From Glandiceps talaboti (taxonomy: Eukaryota > Hemichordata > Enteropneusta > Spengelidae), in the NCBI RefSeq assembly GCF_964340395.1, contig NC_135553.1:10595001-10659000 (forward strand): a stretch of DNA of 64,000 bases, given 5' to 3'. Numbering within the stretch: the stretch's first letter is position 1; every line of letters begins with the position of its first letter. Under the pieces are notes generated by a model. That model did no database searches, was not told where the DNA came from, and saw only the letters and a program-made list of their open reading frames with translations. A program made the translations under genes and the position numbers. Below are positions 25,318-35,575 of the stretch, piece after piece.

Positions 25318-26566
25318 CATGTCACTCAATTACATCATCCACATTACTCTGTGGTCTATTACCGAATTCCTTCAATTTATAGGGTTTCAATTCGAGTCAA
25401 TGTATTCATATAATGCAACATCAGAAATATCAGAATCATAATCTAGTTACTGTTCAACTCAGATTATTTTTAAAGAAACAACCAGTCTAGTAAAAACTTG
25501 AGTGGCATTATAGCAGGAAAACGTACACTGCAACACTGCATTCACTTAACTGCAGACTAGTGCACTTGTCTGAGACCAAAAAAACATCCCGATGTTAATG
25601 TATGTGTTACAACGAAATGCGCAAATTCACATGGTATGTATTTTCCGAAAACACACTTTTAAGATAACTGATGGCCACCGTGTCAAGTACATTCTTGTAC
25701 GCGTGGTCACAACGCCCATATGTTCACATGGTAACTGAAGAAACGAACGGAGAATTTACATTGTGTAATACGAGGTACTAGTACATCTCCTATGCCTAAT
25801 GGTTGAATGTCAGGGGCAGTCACCGTTACATGTTGTACAACGATATACTACTTTACATGTATGTGTGTTTTATCTTGGGTTAACCTTACATCAAGAAGTC
25901 ACATGTTTTACATACGTTTATATGATTGTCAACAAATAGATCAAAAGATCAATATACATGTCACCGTTTTTGAAACATACTGGTAGTTTTGTTCAGACCT
26001 TTGAAAGATAGTATACATTTTATTGAAAACAAACATTTATTTGTAAGAAAACCTACTAAACTGATAACGTGTCCTGTAGACAGCCATAGCCCCTCCACGA
26101 TGGGTGGAGGGTCTACAGTATAATATGAATGGGGGAAGAATATATTTACATGTACTTACTTTTATCACTAGTTATATACGATACACAATCACCATCCACT
26201 GTCTATGGTTATAAATGTGTCATTCTTTTTTCCCTTTCGGGCATCATAAGTGAATCCTGCTATTTTCTCTTGTCGGTGTCCATGAAATAACACAATACAA
26301 TATATATTTATAGGTAATTCTTTGAGCCACAGTAAAAAAACAAACAAATTGAGGGCAATATACAATGCAAGGTGATACTAGATTGTTGTTTTGTTGATGA
26401 TGTATTAATTTTCTGAAGCTACTACTAGTAAGTAAATAGTAGAACCGTGGACAAATGTATAAAAAAGTAATGGGTACGTGGTTAAGCATATATGCCGGTA
26501 CTTAAAGAAGTTGGTGAGAAGAAGCACATACATATGAACCTTCAATACGAGAAGATAGGCATAGAG

Positions 26567-26568
<2 letters not shown>

Positions 26569-26629
<61 letters not shown>
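26569..26629. repeat. (AC)n microsatellite
   Basis: About 30 uninterrupted AC units. Confidence 0.98.
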
Positions 26630-26633
<4 letters not shown>

Positions 26634-26670
26634 AATGGATGAATCACATGTATAGTCATTAGCTACAAAC

Positions 26671-26672
<2 letters not shown>

Positions 26673-26703
<31 letters not shown>

Positions 26704-26794
26704 TGTATGTATGTATGTATGTATGTATGTATGTATGTATGTATGTATGTATGTATGTATGTATGTATGTATGTATGTATGTATGTATGTATGT
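26673..26794. repeat. (ATGT)n microsatellite
   Basis: About 30 units of TATG, 44 bases from the AC tract. The opposite strand gives a periodic YIHT peptide frame that is not a gene. Confidence 0.98.
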
Positions 26795-27630
26795 GTAATG
26801 CTATGTAGTCTAAAGTAAAAATTACGAAAAAAGAAAAAGAGGGGTTGGACACAATTTCAGAGTCATCTGGACGATGGAAACGACAAAAAGTAACATGATC
26901 TTATATTTTATTTGTTAAAAAGTTTTGATGGGCAATTATTCATTTTCATAGAATAAAGTTTGAACGAAAGGGCATACGGGGGAGACTGAGTATTATCTTT
27001 CAACAGGGCCATAAATTTGAACGAGTGAGTGTTATTCGTATTACAGACAGCACTTCGAGATGAACGTATATACATGTAATCGCGTCTCTAATCTGGCATT
27101 AAGCCAAACCCACTTTCCGTTGCTCAGGGTGGTACCATGACAACAAAACAAAAATCGTTACGGTTTGTTCAAAATGTAAGACTGGGACGCGTTCGTTGCA
27201 TTGTTCTGTCTACGCACCATATTAGGGAATACAATATGTATCGATTGCAATTTAAATAAATTCAACTATTTAACTTGTCAGTTGTTATAAACCTTGAAAG
27301 AATAGTATAATGGTAACCTTGACTACGTTCAATTGTTTTAAAAATCGCTCTTTATTTATCTCAGAAAACTCCCAAGTTGATATGGGAGTACCGAATTACG
27401 ACTTAGAAAGGGAAAATTGACGAGTCAACAGTATTTTTATACTCTGGATATGAAAATAAAAATATGATCTTGTTATTTATATAAAATAAAATATTTTCTC
27501 TTCCGAAAGTGACTTTGAATGACGTTTACAACGAATATGGGCTAGGTTGATGTACTTCAATAATTCGTAAGTGAAATGTAGTTGTGAATTTTTTTTCTCG
27601 GGTTGTTGATATCGCCTGTATTGAAAAATG

Positions 27631-27769
27631 TATAGTCTAGAGTTCTAAAGCGGTACAGTATTACGTTTTAAAAACTTCATTACTAATACCATTATTATTG
27701 TATTAGTAATGAAGTAATGAAGTTGTTAATACGTAGTACTGTACCAGTTTAGAACTCTACTAGACTATA
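27631..27769. repeat. Imperfect palindrome, arms of about 60 bp
   Basis: TATAGTCTAGAGTTCTAAA at the left faces TTTAGAACTCTACTAGACTATA at the right. Complementarity continues to a small centre (CTTCATTACTAATAC, ATTATTATT, GTATTAGTAATGAAG). It is either a small MITE or a foldback copy; no coding content. Confidence 0.85.
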
Positions 27770-28129
27770 AAGTGTACAACAACGAAATCGCACAAACGCG
27801 TATCAGAGATAAGAAAATCATCCTTGTGTAAATAGTACAGCGGTTAAATTTCGGGAAAAAATAATTTAATTTTAATATATATGTTGATATTTTATCTGTG
27901 CACTCTTCTGTCCGACGGAACAGGTAGAATTTGGATAGTTACTGAAGAGCTACGCAGTAATTCCCATACCCGGTTCCCATAACCTCACTTGAGGACGAAT
28001 CGCTTCATTGATCGAGCTTCTCCATTAGCATCGGAGCCTCAACAACAGCCCACGGTGCCATTCATCGAAGTGACGCTCATTATTTATTAATTTATTTCAT
28101 TTTGTACTGGTCAAAACAATTGAATACGA

Positions 28130-28225
28130 AATCAACCAATAGACTTCTGAATTTCGATGCCTGTCACTTAAGCCACGCCTACTGACCTTGCATACAAATC
28201 TTTGTGTACTAAACAAGACGCCATC
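28130..28225 (+). promoter_or_regulatory. Probable promoter of the Lys/Ala-rich basic protein gene
   Basis: A CCAAT box (ACCAATAGAC, about 28136) and a KLF/Sp-like CCACGCC at about 28174 precede the inferred noncoding first exon, whose donor is at 28285. CCAAT boxes are common in histone-type promoters. The transcription start is not visible. Confidence 0.4.
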
Positions 28226-28284
28226 ATTCGCGGTTAACTAGAGAAGCCGTTAACATTTGGAACGAAATTTTTCCTTGTGACCAG
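28226..28284 (+). other. Inferred 5' untranslated exon of the basic protein gene
   Basis: CCAG|GTAATT at 28284/28285 is a reasonable donor. The matching acceptor (CGTTGAACAG) lies at 28871-28879, 19 bases before the start codon. The 5' limit is a guess. Confidence 0.4.
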
Positions 28285-28898
28285 GTAATTCTTTTTGCTA
28301 TTGTGCGACCAGATCTTAATATTTAACATTTTTGAAAAATGTGTTAAATGTCATGAGTGTACGAATATGTTGTTGTCCACGAATACATTGCATATGCATT
28401 TGATATATGTGTTGTAACCATTCAAATGGGAGGGAAAATACTACTGGTCCAAATTGGATTTTTGAAATTTCAAATTTTTTGTTGGTAACGTTCTCAATTT
28501 CCTGTACAGTTATTTTTTTTTACAAAGGTTTGTCTCGGTAGGGTTCATGCGTTGCTTTCGCAAATTATATCTTATAATGTTATAAACACACTCTTAACTG
28601 TTTCTATGACGGCGCATTTTGCGTAGATAAAATTTTGGTACAAAATTTAGCTAAATATTGACATAGATTGGCAACGGCCTTTGTTCCGTTTGCTACAAAA
28701 CCGATACCAGAAGTTTGTTTGGAGACTGTTGTGGTCCCTCTACACTAATGACAGTTGCAATTTTAGCTACACATTTAATAACTGCAAACATTATCATCAA
28801 TTTGAACATTTTATAGGAGGGATTTTCAAACGCATGGAATGATTTGTTGACCTTTTTCTGTCTTTGTTTCGTTGAACAGCAATCGCATACTGCACAAA

Positions 28899-29447
28899 AT
28901 GGCAAAAGCTAAGGCCGCCGCTAAACCAGCCAAGAAGCCAGCCAAGAAGGCAGCGAAGAAGCCAGCAAAGAAACCAGCAGCAAAGAAACCCAAAGCCAAG
29001 AAACAAGTTAAGAGGCTGAAGACATCAGCAAAGAAAGGAGGAAAGGCCAAGGTAAAAAGAGAACTACGATCGATTTTCTCCCACAAAGCAACGTTTCCGC
29101 CCAAGTTTACACTGGTCATACGCCCGAGCAAGATCTAGTCGTAAAACATGGATGTTAGTGAGGGAACTATAGTTTTTAAAAAAGATAGCAACACTTCTTG
29201 ATATTTGTCACGTTTTTGACCTTCAGATACTGCAATGCAAGGTTTACCCTGAACAGAAAGCAGTCGATGTGTCTGCACTTTTTTGGCCGAATGAAGGTCA
29301 ACTTTGTTTTCAATTTGTCAGTTAACGTTCCAGCAGGAAGGAGGTGGACACTGCCAGTGACCTGTGTTCATGCACTTGTCCGACCTTGCATCAAAATGTT
29401 TTACAAGTACTAACTACATCTTTCCTTTTCGTTTGCAGAAGAAGTAA
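28899..29447 (+). CDS. 53-residue Lys/Ala/Pro-rich basic protein (histone H1-tail-like / sperm basic protein-like)
   Basis: Likely a DNA-compacting nuclear protein; this is inferred from composition. Coding exons are 28899-29051 and 29439-29447; the intron (GCCAAG|GTAAAA to TTTGCAG) is phase 0. The start ATG is 19 bases after an acceptor-like AACAG. The product begins MAKAKAAAKPAKKPAKK, has repeated PAKKPAKK blocks, then QVKRLKTSAKKGGK and ends KAKKK. About half the residues are lysine and there is no globular domain, cysteine or acidic residue. It resembles the C-terminal tail of H1 and small lysine-rich sperm proteins such as sea cucumber phi-0. If the second intron were retained, 28 unrelated residues (VKRELRS...) would follow. 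The gene is spliced and no histone stem-loop was seen, so it is not a canonical replication histone. Confidence 0.75.
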
Positions 29448-31563
29448 ATTATTCCAAGATCAGAGTATTTTTTACGACTTGCAGCAGAAGGCGTAGACGA
29501 AGAATATACATTCAACACACCTTCACGGTAGCTCCCAACTTACACTGGCACCTGAGAAGTGAAAACAAAACGGAATGAAAACCTGAATATTGGTGACACC
29601 ATGAAAAGTTCCTTGCCAGGAAAAACAAGACACACACATCTCAATTCACTTGCAGCTGAGAAAAGAGATGTTTCATTGCAACCATTTTAGTTATGAAAAA
29701 TGTTATGATTGGACATGCTTCAATTTTAATGCAGATCTTGTCTGTGCCCTCTGTTGCTGAAAGTTATTTAAAGTTTTCTTAGAGATGTTTACTTGTCCTA
29801 GTTTGCATGATGCAGCCTTCATATTTTTTCTTCAGTTTTTATATAGGCGAGGATTTTTATCTGTATATCCTATCTGTATGTATATTAGGCTACTTTTTAT
29901 ATCTATTCGTTTTGGCTCAAAATACAATTACCTCAAACAGGGAAATTTAATGAAAATGTACACAATTTTAAGAATGTATTGTGGATAGCAAATTTGCTAA
30001 TTTTCCAGATTACTATTTGTGATATTTAGTCACAGAAAATGTCTGATATTCACACTAAGCCGAGGCTGGGGTACAAAACTAGCGTAGTGCCTACATAGTT
30101 ATAAAAAAATTAATACAATGCTGTATTTATATTATGCAAATAACAAAACAAACACTTTTAATTGTCTGTAATCCACTGAATGGGATTTCAAAGTAGCCTA
30201 ATCACCAAGTTTTGATACTGAATACTGAATAGAAAATAAAATCCAGAAAAATACAAACCAGTGATTGTGTGGATGCATAGTTATTGAGTGAGTGGGTGGG
30301 TGGGTGGATGTGAGTGAGATTGGCGATTTGAAAATGAAGGAGTGGCTTCAAAGTCTTTTGGTGTGTTATGGGAAAGAAAAGCGATGACCGAAAGTTAAAA
30401 AAAAATACAAACAAACAACATTATGGACACCCAACATTTCAAAATACCTAGAAGGTAAAGTGAGGTCAATATAAGCCTCTGGTTACTGTCTAACTTTCCT
30501 GAACTCTCAAAGTTTGTGAAAAACAAAAGACTCGTTTTTGAACACCTTGTGGTGTCCTCGAAATGGAATCTTTCATTCCAACTAACTTGAGGCTGCATAC
30601 ACGTAGAGAACTCCCTCACTACAAATTTGAAAGAGAATCTTTCATTATTGCACGCAATTAAAAGTATCAACGGTGTTGCTCTGCAGTTTTAGCGAGTGTA
30701 TATGTCAATTGATTTTAACATCTGTTTCACTCTGCAAGAGACAGTAGGCCATACATTATTACATATTCATATTTATTTACATGTATGAAAACAGTCCAAA
30801 CACACGCAGCTAGTTTTGTGCCGGGTGGTTAAAACAACATTTTGTTTCAGCAAATGTTGTTACATATTATACGAGCAACGAATTAGAGTAAAACGAGTCG
30901 TGGTTTTAAAAAGAGCGGGAGTACATTCATCCATGAAGCGACGTGCCCGAACTTGCATTGTAAAAGCCGGGAAGTCTAACCGCGCCTATTATTTATGTAT
31001 TGTATACTTATGTTATTTGAGCGACCTGACAGCAAGGTAAGAAAAAGCGCCATCATGAATGCTGACGTGTAGGGGTCACCTGACGGTTGAAATATTGACA
31101 ATACAAATACACACCAGAGTATAATGGCGTAAGTTGATGGAGAAAACTGCATTTCTGAGGAAACTCTCTAAATACCTAGATATTAAACAACTGAAATATT
31201 GGCCGACGGCAGGAACATCATCGCCTTGATTCACCCATAGTATATGCACATACAGGTAAAGATCAGTCGATGCAGGACATAGTTTGACTACAGATATACC
31301 TAATTTGTTTTCAAGGTCTCGCCTTGAAACGATTTTGAACCCGGAAGACAAATGACGGGTTTATAGATGGTAGAATCGCGTTATTTAACTGTCAGTTATT
31401 TTAAAGAAAATAATTTGGAGGAATGTGAATCGCAAAATATCTCTGCAAACTTGTCAATTATTTTGGTAACAACGGTGTGTGGTTTTATGACATTCACCCC
31501 ACATAAATACAAATAGATTCAAATTGAAACAGAAGGGCGTGTCGATTTGCTTTATGATCGCGG

Positions 31564-31571
31564 TGACGTCA
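31564..31571. promoter_or_regulatory. Palindromic CRE (TGACGTCA)
   Basis: Full octamer in CpG-containing context (GCGGTGACGTCACGATC). It is 2.4 kb from the nearest gene start, so its target, if any, is unknown. Confidence 0.3.
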
Positions 31572-31827
31572 CGATCAGTAAGCGGCTAGAACAAACACAG
31601 TAAACATGCCTATATGGTAATTGTGTGACATTGTAACCAACCGTGGCCATTTTCGACAGCTGCAATGAAGTGATTTTGTCCCTGTCACCGTGGCCTTGTC
31701 ACTGTCGTTTTATGTATATGGCCGCAGTACTCACTGTTGTTAGATCGTAGCATGGAAGTGGGTGGTACTAGTACTTCCATGATCATAGACAGTAGAGGCA
31801 TGGATCTCCCTAATACATCCATGTATT

Positions 31828-31829
<2 letters not shown>

Positions 31830-31894
<65 letters not shown>
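31830..31894. repeat. (CA)n microsatellite
   Basis: About 32 CA units. It is bracketed by imperfect inverted copies: GGATCTCCCTAATACATCCATG on the left and CATGGATGTATTGAACATCCC on the right, so the tract sits in the loop of a potential hairpin. Confidence 0.97.
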
Positions 31895-31901
<7 letters not shown>

Positions 31902-32339
31902 ACCATGGATGTATTGAACATCCCTGATACATTCACATTCCTGACACAAGCACACACAGACACCGACAAGGCACATTGTTTTTTCAGAGATGGCAAGAAT
32001 GTAACAGGTTACAGCAAGTACATTTTCTTCCATAACAGAGCGCAAGTAATAATGGTTTTTAACAATAGTTTCAGTTGTCACCTAATTGGTCATGGTAATT
32101 GCACTCATTTTATTCTCATTGTGTTATTTCTAATGTTGTCTTAATTGGGCAGCAGGATCCCACCAGCAAGTTTTAGGGTACTCATGCCAGCTGTGCAATA
32201 AACAAATAGAAAAAAACCCTAATTAAACTATAAATAGAAAATTAATTGAAAGAATTGGATTTTTATTGCTAATTATTATATTTCATTGTATTTTGCATTT
32301 TGGTAGGCCAACTTCCATTTATTAGCCATTTACTGTAAC

Positions 32340-33680
32340 CTGCTGTTTAAAGGCCAATGTTTCAATCCCAGGTTCTTGCACAATAGTGTTATCTTATCAG
32401 TGGAGCCATGAGGATTTGGGTGGGTTCATTCTTTTGTTTGGACCAAATGTTTCTATAACCTGTAAGATCATGAAGATACGACATTCATGCCACATCATCA
32501 GCTACCACCTACCAGGTTTAGAAGCCTGATAGGTAGGGCTGGATGAATAACACAACATATTTGATAAATTATAGTCTAATGTTTCCAGCTGTGGCAGACA
32601 ACTGGTTTTCTCACCTAGATTTTAATCGTAATCCAGACTGTGCCTTTACAGAAATAATGAAATCCATCGCAATGTGCAGAGTTGGTTAATTGAGAGGTTT
32701 AGGCCCAGAGGCTTGACAACACTGTTTAGGCCAGTCTATTAAATGGGAGTACATGATAATGAACATGACAAGTCTAAGCTAGGATCTAGAAGAGGGCTAT
32801 TGTGGTTGATATAAAGTGTTTTTTAATGGCCAATAATGACTGTTTGACCATATCTATAGGCCTAACACACAGTTATATAAATAACATTACGATGAACCGT
32901 AGACCCTACATGTCTATTCAAATTTTGCAGTCTTCTTAGGCTAAATTAAATATACTCCAACAAACAGGTAAACAAAAACGACATGTTTATTTACAAACAC
33001 CATCATAGAATACACACACAATTTGTTTGGATCGCTAGCTGACACTGTATAGTACCCAATATTTTACACATAGAATACCACATCAATATCCATTTCTATG
33101 CTATGATATATAAAATACATCCTTCATATAGAATCTTTGCATAATTTTATACTTCTATAAAGATGTGAAAGTTTTTAAAGGCCCATAATTTAATCCCAGG
33201 TTCTCACATTACTGTTATCTTATCAGTGGAGCCATGAGGATTACATAGGATTATTCTTTTGTTCAGGACCAACTTTCCTATAACTCTGCCAGACTTGTTT
33301 TTCTCATCCAAAGTTTAAAGGCCATCCAATCCCAGGTTCAAGCATACACACACTATCTTTTCAGAGGAGCCATATATATAACAACTACCGGGATTCATAA
33401 TGTTCTGGCTCATATTTTCCTATAGCTCTGCCAGACTATGAGTTTTCTCCTAAGGATTCAATTCCAGGTTCTAGCATACAAACTATCTTATTGGTGAAGC
33501 CATATACACGTATGTTCTGGGCCATCTTTTCCTATAGCTCTGCCAGACTGGGTTTTTCTCATCCAAAGTTTAAAGGCCAAGGATTCAATCCCAGGTTCTC
33601 ACATACATACCATCTTACATCAGAGGAGTTGTAAGGAATCACTAGGGTCACTTTTTTTTGTTCTGCATCATCTTTTTCTA
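32340..33680. repeat. Cluster of about five degenerate copies of a dispersed repeat
   Basis: Blocks with CAATCCCAGGTTC, then a variable CACANTACTATCTTATCAG and GGAGCCATGAGGATT recur at about 32.34, 33.18, 33.32, 33.45 and 33.57 kb, the last four spaced 115-140 bases apart. CTATAGCTCTGCCAGACT also recurs between them. The repeated sequence was probably duplicated locally. A reverse-oriented copy is at 8.6 kb. The CAATCCCAGG core is loosely like a pol III B box, so a tRNA-derived SINE is possible but unproven. Confidence 0.7.
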
Positions 33681-33729
33681 TAACTGTGCCAGACAATTGT
33701 TTTGTTACCCAAATTTAACAAAATTTTAA

Positions 33730-34008
33730 TTAAAATTTTTGTTGTTGTTGGTACAGGTACTGCATTGCTTTGGCTTTGCTGTGTGGTGGATTAGTAGATT
33801 TCCGTTCTGTTTTCACGTTCTTGCCCTTGTGATTATCTTGTTCAGTGCTTGCAACATCTTGGTCTGTCAACTCAACATACTCGGAACAGTCTGGGCTAGT
33901 AGACTCGTGTTGTGGTGATTTCAACATTTTCGACAAACAAAAACGTCCGCTAAGTCCTGTATGACCTTTCAGAGGATTTCCGCAGGAGCAACAGAGTCGG
34001 AGTGACAT
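33730..34008 (-). CDS. Small protein with CCHC zinc-knuckle-like N-terminus, 92 residues
   Basis: A single-exon frame from ATG at 34008 to TAA at 33730. The N-terminus LCCSCGNPLKGHTGLSGRFC has the spacing C-x2-C-x6-H-x7-C (C6, C9, H16, C24), which could bind one zinc. The KGHxGxxG core resembles short zinc-knuckle motifs that I associate with mobile-element-derived proteins in invertebrates; that is recollection, not a search. The remainder is hydrophilic, with an acidic stretch (EYVELTDQDVASTEQD), then a Lys/Ser-rich part, ending YLYQQQQKF. It is head-to-head with the H3-tail gene, starts 385 bp apart, and could share its promoter. Function unknown. It could be the single surviving exon of a longer gene. 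Confidence 0.45.
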   Translation of the reverse strand: MSLRLCCSCGNPLKGHTGLSGRFCLSKMLKSPQHESTSPDCSEYVELTDQDVASTEQDNHKGKNVKTERKSTNPPHSKAKAMQYLYQQQQKF

Positions 34009-34392
34009 GAAATTGTTACTTTTAGGCCGTCTGAGTTACCAAGCTGTTGAAACTGCAGTACCAACGATACGAATGACTGCACATGTGTGGATTTATTACA
34101 GCAGCCACATGAATGCTGCGCATGCATGAACCCCTTACAATTAGCATAAAAACAAAATTACGTCACGCTAGGTTTACTGGAGCTGGCATGAAACAACAAT
34201 ACAGAGTGTAATTAAACTAAATGACACATTTAACACCAATTTAACGGCAGATCCAAACTTGACTTTTAAATACACAATATATGCGTTATAAAAAATGTAG
34301 AATTAATTATCCAGGATTTTATTTTATTATTTTTCAGAGTTAAAAACTGAATTCATTTGATGTCCATTTATATCTGTGAAGTTTAATTAGGA
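34009..34392. promoter_or_regulatory. Divergent promoter region between the CCHC-like gene and the H3-tail gene
   Basis: A 384-bp interval with a CRE-like TTACGTCA at 34158-34165 and GCTGCGCATGCATG (partial NRF1-like) at about 34116. An acceptor-like TTATTTTTCAG at 34327-34337 suggests the H3-tail gene may have an upstream untranslated exon. CREM-bound CRE sites are frequent in testis genes, which would suit a sperm chromatin role; this is inference. Confidence 0.4.
34158..34165. promoter_or_regulatory. CRE-like site TTACGTCA
   Basis: Seven of eight bases of the CRE palindrome, 228 bases upstream of the H3-tail ATG and 150 bases from the divergent start codon. Confidence 0.35.
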
Positions 34393-34665
34393 ATGGCAAG
34401 AACACGGCAGACAGCTCGCCGCTCCACAGGAGGAAAGGCACCAAGAAGACAGCTCGCTACACGTGCAGCTAGACGCAGTGCGAGCGCAAGTGGGGCTGTG
34501 GTTGTGGATACGTCACCTATGAGGAAAGAACTGAGAAGCACGAGACACCTTATAAACAGAGAGAGACTGATATCTATGCAGAGTAGTCAACAACACATAC
34601 AAGGGTTCTCACAGTCCTATGAAGAGATTGAACCACCAAAGATGTTGAAGTTGAGGCGGAGATAA
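34393..34665 (+). CDS. Histone H3 tail-like protein without a complete histone fold, 90 residues
   Basis: Starts at ATG 34393, stop TAA 34663-34665. After the Met, residues 1-32 align without gaps to the H3 tail: 25 of 32 identical, the changes being K4R, K9R, K18R, K23R, K27R, P30S and T32S. K14 is kept, as are R2, T3, R8, S10, T11, R17, R26 and S28. After residue 33 the similarity ends, except that [11 protein letters not shown] may be a relic of the H3 alphaN-alpha1 segment (KSTELLIRK). The rest ([22 protein letters not shown], ending KLRRR) has no alpha2/alpha3 helices, so it should not form a normal H3-H4 pair. The frame is intact and basic. It could be a sperm nuclear protein with lysine-to-arginine drift, a mimic that occupies H3-tail readers, or a decayed H3 gene. 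No histone stem-loop follows; an AATAAA is at 35213. I know of no named family with this layout. Confidence 0.75.
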   Translation: MARTRQTARRSTGGKAPRRQLATRAARRSASASGAVVVDTSPMRKELRSTRHLINRERLISMQSSQQHIQGFSQSYEEIEPPKMLKLRRR

Positions 34666-35212
34666 AGACTAGATGAAACCGGGTTATCTTACAAACGCTG
34701 CTGGAAATATTCCTTTTGTAAAAATGAACTGAATTTATTTGTAACAATAAGAACTGTACCTGGTCAAAATTCACAAACACTTTCAGAACACTGGATGTTA
34801 ATACATGTAAATATGCTGCCAGGACTATTCCTGTTGTAGAAGAGAACTTGAATGAAAACTATATTTGATCAGGAATCACATACTTTCAAATTAAGAGTCA
34901 CATAATTCCCCCAGTACATGTATCTTAAAACTGTCCCAATCACCAAATTGTTTTTAAAAGAGATATATATATATACTTATTTCATAGTTGTTTTTAAATA
35001 TTTTACCTCAGCAGAACTTTATGAAACTATGTATACTACGACAACATTATATTTGACAAGAAGAATATTGAAAAGGACCCACTCAGATACACAAGGTACA
35101 TCCCATCAGTAAGTTATCAGTCCCACCCTTTGTCTAATGTGATCAACCATTCAGCAATGCTGCATTTTTATAGACTTTAGACTTTGTGTCAACCCCATGA
35201 TGTGAATTTGAG

Positions 35213-35218
35213 AATAAA
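35213..35218 (+). terminator. Possible polyadenylation signal of the H3-tail gene
   Basis: AATAAA about 550 bases past the stop, just before the TATG microsatellite. It implies a polyadenylated message rather than a stem-loop histone message. Confidence 0.4.
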
Positions 35219-35250
35219 TTAAAACATTCTATTGTAAGCATTTATCACCA

Positions 35251-35406
35251 TGTATGTATGTATGTATGTATGTATGTATGTATGTATGTATGTATGTATG
35301 TATGTATGTACGTACGTACGTACGTACGTGCGTGCGTGCGTGCGTGCGTGTATGTATGTATGTATGTATGTGTATGTATGTATGTATGTATGTATGTGTA
35401 TGTATG

Positions 35407-35437
<31 letters not shown>

Positions 35438-35575
35438 GTATGTATGTATGTATGTATGTGTATGTATGTATGTATGTATGTATGTGTATGTATGTATGTA
35501 TGTATGTATGTATGTATGTATATGTATGTATGTATGTATGTGTGTGTGTATGTATGTGTGTGTCTGTCTGTCTCT
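35251..35575. repeat. Compound tetranucleotide microsatellite (TATG/TACG/TGCG/TGTG)
   Basis: About 325 bp of TATG units broken by a (GTAC)n/(GTGC)n segment near 35308-35350 and by periodic TGTG insertions. All three frames on both strands are open with periodic peptides, none of them genes. Imperfections suggest an old tract with internal duplication. Confidence 0.97.

Larger units (their letters stand above)
29448..33729. other. 3' untranslated/intergenic stretch with simple and dispersed repeats
   Basis: No further gene is supported. The first part is the 3' untranslated region of the basic protein gene (end not resolved). A CA tract is at 31.83-31.89 kb, a full CRE octamer at 31564-31571 and a cluster of degenerate repeat copies at 32.3-33.7 kb. 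Open frames near 30.4-31.3 kb lack protein-like features. Confidence 0.5.

Noticed and set aside
28693-29131. Antisense frames over the Lys/Ala-rich gene (hydrophobic, leader-like)
   Set aside because: Complement of Lys/Ala codons gives Phe/Leu/Gly-rich peptides; the plus frame has the ATG, splice sites and recognisable composition.
30202-31351. Frames at 30.2-30.7, 30.8-31.0 and 31.1-31.35 kb
   Set aside because: Composition is biased and no domain or splice context is present.
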